A stretch of DNA of 7,028 nucleotides, from the NCBI GenBank assembly GCA_910585355.1, contig CAJUDN010000095.1:1-7028 (forward strand), written 5' to 3'. The position numbers and the translations under genes were made by a program. This document shows positions 4,198 through 7,028 of this stretch, piece by piece; position 1 is the stretch's first letter; every line of letters begins with the position of its first letter. Origin of the DNA: an uncultured Lachnospiraceae bacterium (GTDB lineage: Bacteria; Bacillota_A; Clostridia; Lachnospirales; Lachnospiraceae). The notes under the pieces were generated by a model. That model did no database searches. It worked only from the letters and a program-made list of their open reading frames with translations, and was not told the DNA's origin.

Positions 4198-7028
4198 ATG
4201 GAAAAACCGTTTCTGGAAGTATTTCCGGGCTTACATATCGGTGAGGAGCTTAAAGAGCTTCTGAAACTTGTCATGGTGGAAAAAGTCGCCATGCCAAAGG
4301 ACAGAAGCTCTCTTCGTATTTATATTGTAAGTCCCAGGCTGATACATAAAAAAAATATTTACAGCATGGAGGAAGGCATTGCAAAACAGCTGTTTCCCGG
4401 CCGCTCCATTCGTGTGAAGATCCAGGAAAAATACCGCCTTTCGGCCCAGTATACGCCCCAAAAGCTGTACGAGGTCTATAAGGACAGTATTCTTATGGAA
4501 TTTAAACAATTTGGTATGATTGAGTTTAATATCCTCAGAAAAGCTCAGGCAGAATTTACGGCTGAGGATACCATGGTCATGACCATTGAAGACAATATGA
4601 TTTACAGGGAGCGCTCCAGAGAAGTAGTCCGTGTTCTGGAAAAGATTTTTACGGAGCGGTGCGGCCTCCCGGCGGAGGTAAAATTTCATTTCTTTGAGAA
4701 AAAGAGGGAAGAACGTGAAACAGAGGTCATGGAGATGCCGAAGGCGGCGCCGGATTTTATAGACGAGCCGCTTCCTGCGGCCCGGCCTGTACAGCAAAAA
4801 AACGCGGCCGGGGGAAAACCTTCCGCTCAGGCGGCCCAGGCAGGGCCGTCAAAGGAAAAGAAGCAGGAATTTTCTAAAAAAACATTTGGGGACAAGGGGA
4901 ATGCCTTTGGACAGGCTCCAAAAAACGGAAGTTTTGGCTTTCATGGCGGCGGCCGGGAGGGCGGCAGAATGCCCTATCGGAAATCGGAAAATCCGGATGT
5001 ACTGTTTGGCCGTGATTTTGACGGGGAAATCACAGAAATTCATGAAATTGCCGGGGAGATTGGCGAGGTGATTCTCCGCGGAAAGATTCTCCGTGTGGAA
5101 AAGAGAGAATTAAAGAGCGGAAAGAAGCTTTTGATTTTTGATTTAACGGACTTTACCGACAGCATCACTGCTAAAATGTTTTTAAGGGAAGACCAGGAAG
5201 CCGATGCAGACGGAGCCGTGAAAGAGGGAAGCTTCATCCGCGTAAAAGGGATTACCACCATTGACCGCTTTGACGGTGAGCTGACTATCGGGTCCGTTGC
5301 AGGAATCAAAAGGTGCGAAGATTTCACCTCCAGACGGGAGGACAATGCTCCGGTGAAGCGGGTGGAACTCCACTGTCATACCAAGATGAGCGATATGGAC
5401 GGCGTTTCCGAGGTGAAGGACATCGTGAAGCGGGCAAAAAAATGGGGGATGCCCGCCCTTGCCGTTACAGACCATGGCTGCGTCCAGGCCTTCCCCGACG
5501 CAAACCACGCCTTAGAGAAGGGAGATACCTTTAAGGTGATTTACGGCGTGGAGGGGTATCTGGTGGACGATATGAAAGAAATCGTTGAGAACTCCAAGAA
5601 TCAGAGTCTGGACGGGACGTTTGTGGTCTTTGATATCGAGACCACGGGATTTTCCCCCACGAAAAACAAAATCATCGAAATCGGCGCCGTTAAGGTGACG
5701 GGCGGCCGGATTGTGGATCGGATGGACGAGTTTGTGAATCCTGAGGTTCCCATTCCTTTTGAAATTGAGAGGCTGACAGGAATTAACGACGCCATGGTCA
5801 TGGATGCGCCGTGTATTGACGTGGTTCTGCCGAAATTCCTGGAGTTTTGTGGAGACGCCGTTCTGGTGGCCCATAACGCCTCCTTTGATGTGAGCTTCAT
5901 AAGCCATAATGCATCTTTGATGGGGTATGTCTTTGCCCCCACAGTCATGGACACGGTGACTCTGGCCAGGGCCCTTCTTCCAAACTTAAACCGTTATAAG
6001 CTGGATACAGTGGCCAAGGCCCTCGGGGTGTCCCTAGAGAACCATCACCGGGCTGTGGATGACGCGGAGGCCACGGCCGGAATCTTTTTAAAGTTTGTGG
6101 AGATGTTAAAAACCCAGCATGACATGAAGACTCTGGATGATTTGAATGTCTTTCAGAAGGCGGATGACGCCGCCATTATGAAAATGCCTACCCATCACGT
6201 GATACTTCTGGCAAAAAATGATCTGGGGCGGGTCAATCTGTACCGTCTGGTGTCCTGGTCTCATGTGCGTTTTTTCCAGAGGCGTCCAAGAATCCCAAAG
6301 AGTCTCTTAAGCCAGTACCGGGAGGGGTTAATCATCGGCTCTGCCTGCGAGGCCGGAGAGCTCTACCAGGCCGTTTTAAGAGGGGGGACCGACGCAGAGC
6401 TCCAGCGGCTCGTGCGGTTTTATGACTATCTGGAAATCCAGCCCCTGGGAAATGACATGTTCATGCTGAGGGACGAGAAGAGCACGGTAAAATCCGTGGA
6501 GGACTTAAAAAATATAAACAGAAAAATCGTAAGTCTCGGAGAGCAGTTCGGAAAACCGGTCTGCGCCACCTGCGACGTCCATTTCCTAGACCCGGAGGAC
6601 GAGATTTATCGGCGGATTTTAATGGCGGGCCAGGGCTTTAAAGACAGCGATGAACAGGCTCCGTTATTTCTTCGGACGACGGAGGAGATGCTTTCGGAGT
6701 TTGAATATCTTGGAAGCGATAAGGCCTACGAGGTAGTAGTCACAAACACCAGGAAGATCGCGGATATGTGCGAGCCCATTGCCCCGGTGCGGCCTGACAA
6801 ATGTCCTCCGGTCATTGAAAACTCCGATGAGACCTTAAGAAATATCTGCTATAACCGGGCGCATGAGATGTACGGGGAAAATCTTCCGAAAATTGTTGTC
6901 GACCGCCTGGAAAAGGAGCTTCATTCCATTATTTCCAACGGCTTTGCAGTGATGTATATCATTGCACAGAAGCTGGTGTGGAAGTCGAATGAGGACGGAT
7001 ATCTGGTGGGCTCCCGGGGCTCGGTGGG
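4198..7028 (+). CDS. polC: DNA polymerase III alpha subunit, PolC type, 3'-truncated by the window
   Basis: PolC is the essential replicative polymerase of Firmicutes, with its own 3'-5' proofreading exonuclease. The frame is open from ATG 4198 to the last base, 943 complete codons; family members are usually about 1,430-1,500 residues, so roughly a third is missing by the window edge. Domains in order: an N-terminal domain (about 1-165, starting MEKPFLEVFPGL); a low-complexity linker (about 170-262); an OB fold (about 270-375); PHP part 1 with HCH (His392, His394) and TDHG (424-427); a DEDDh exonuclease with DIETTG (Asp479, Glu481), HNASFD (Asp564) and HHRAVDDAEA (His617, Asp622); PHP part 2 (about 650-860) with CDVH at 792-795; and the start of the polymerase core, LVGSRGSVG, at the edge. 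Polymerase catalytic aspartates lie beyond the window. No frameshift or missing exonuclease residue is seen. Confidence 0.97.
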   Translation, partial: MEKPFLEVFPGLHIGEELKELLKLVMVEKVAMPKDRSSLRIYIVSPRLIHKKNIYSMEEGIAKQLFPGRSIRVKIQEKYRLSAQYTPQKLYEVYKDSILMEFKQFGMIEFNILRKAQAEFTAEDTMVMTIEDNMIYRERSREVVRVLEKIFTERCGLPAEVKFHFFEKKREERETEVMEMPKAAPDFIDEPLPAARPVQQKNAAGGKPSAQAAQAGPSKEKKQEFSKKTFGDKGNAFGQAPKNGSFGFHGGGREGGRMPYRKSENPDVLFGRDFDGEITEIHEIAGEIGEVILRGKILRVEKRELKSGKKLLIFDLTDFTDSITAKMFLREDQEADADGAVKEGSFIRVKGITTIDRFDGELTIGSVAGIKRCEDFTSRREDNAPVKRVELHCHTKMSDMDGVSEVKDIVKRAKKWGMPALAVTDHGCVQAFPDANHALEKGDTFKVIYGVEGYLVDDMKEIVENSKNQSLDGTFVVFDIETTGFSPTKNKIIEIGAVKVTGGRIVDRMDEFVNPEVPIPFEIERLTGINDAMVMDAPCIDVVLPKFLEFCGDAVLVAHNASFDVSFISHNASLMGYVFAPTVMDTVTLARALLPNLNRYKLDTVAKALGVSLENHHRAVDDAEATAGIFLKFVEMLKTQHDMKTLDDLNVFQKADDAAIMKMPTHHVILLAKNDLGRVNLYRLVSWSHVRFFQRRPRIPKSLLSQYREGLIIGSACEAGELYQAVLRGGTDAELQRLVRFYDYLEIQPLGNDMFMLRDEKSTVKSVEDLKNINRKIVSLGEQFGKPVCATCDVHFLDPEDEIYRRILMAGQGFKDSDEQAPLFLRTTEEMLSEFEYLGSDKAYEVVVTNTRKIADMCEPIAPVRPDKCPPVIENSDETLRNICYNRAHEMYGENLPKIVVDRLEKELHSIISNGFAVMYIIAQKLVWKSNEDGYLVGSRGSV
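4705..4983 (+). other. Low-complexity linker inside PolC
   Basis: Residues of about 170-262 join the N-terminal domain to the OB fold. They are rich in Ala, Gly, Gln, Lys and Pro (for example PAARPVQQKNAAGG and FGFHGGGREGG) and look disordered. The Exo I aspartate is residue 479 here versus 425 as I recall for Bacillus subtilis PolC, so most of the roughly 54 extra residues probably sit in this linker. The strand stays in one frame throughout. Confidence 0.6.
4830..4850 (+). other. GC-rich inverted repeat in the PolC linker
   Basis: CGGCCC (4832-4837) pairs with GGGCCG (4843-4848) around the loop AGGCA. One G-T and one G-C pair extend the stem to 8 pairs over 4830-4850. No T-run follows, so it is not an intrinsic terminator. 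It may simply reflect Ala/Gly codons in a GC-rich patch. Confidence 0.35.

Noticed and set aside
4231..4797. A 188-codon minus-strand open frame opposite the start of polC
   Set aside because: The plus strand is continuously open from 4198 to the end and encodes PolC domains in order, so this frame is a shadow.
52..7028. Search for an undescribed system, mobile element, CRISPR array, RNA gene or defence genes
   Set aside because: Essentially every base after the adapter belongs to five well-known housekeeping genes in a familiar order. There are no unexplained gaps over 35 nt, no direct repeats of array type and no transposase or integrase motifs.

Overview
This is a bacterial housekeeping window from the low-GC Gram-positive lineage (Firmicutes). 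The best fit is a Clostridia/Lachnospiraceae-type genome of intermediate base composition. Two things point there: a PolC-type replicative polymerase, which is confined to Firmicutes and close relatives, and the order cdsA-dxr-rseP-ispG-polC. No species can be named from the sequence alone.

Layout: bases 1-51 are not genomic. They match an Illumina TruSeq P7 adapter with its index, left on the end of a contig. Genomic DNA starts at about 52, inside cdsA, which lacks only its first few codons. Five genes then run on the + strand with almost no gaps: cdsA (CDP-diacylglycerol synthase), dxr (DXP reductoisomerase), rseP (site-2 membrane protease), ispG (HMBPP synthase) and polC (DNA polymerase III alpha subunit with built-in proofreading). 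The gaps are 19, 35, 13 and 1 nt. polC is open through the last base and is cut by the window edge after about 943 codons, just as the polymerase core begins.

The spacing and the lack of any promoter- or terminator-sized gap suggest one transcript, probably starting upstream of the window. The theme is envelope and isoprenoid supply. Dxr and IspG are steps 2 and 6 of the MEP pathway, which provides C5 units for undecaprenyl phosphate and other prenyl lipids. CdsA makes the CDP-diacylglycerol used for phospholipids. RseP cuts membrane-embedded substrates. PolC replicates the chromosome. In related genomes uppS and frr usually lie just upstream of cdsA; they would be expected here but are not in the window.

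No mobile element, CRISPR array, RNA gene, phage gene or unknown system was found. The points worth a second look are the adapter and the false N-terminus it gives cdsA, the start-site choice for rseP, ispG lying directly before polC (a place held by proS in Bacillus), the 1-nt ispG-polC junction, and a long low-complexity linker in PolC that carries an A-rich slippery heptamer and a hairpin.
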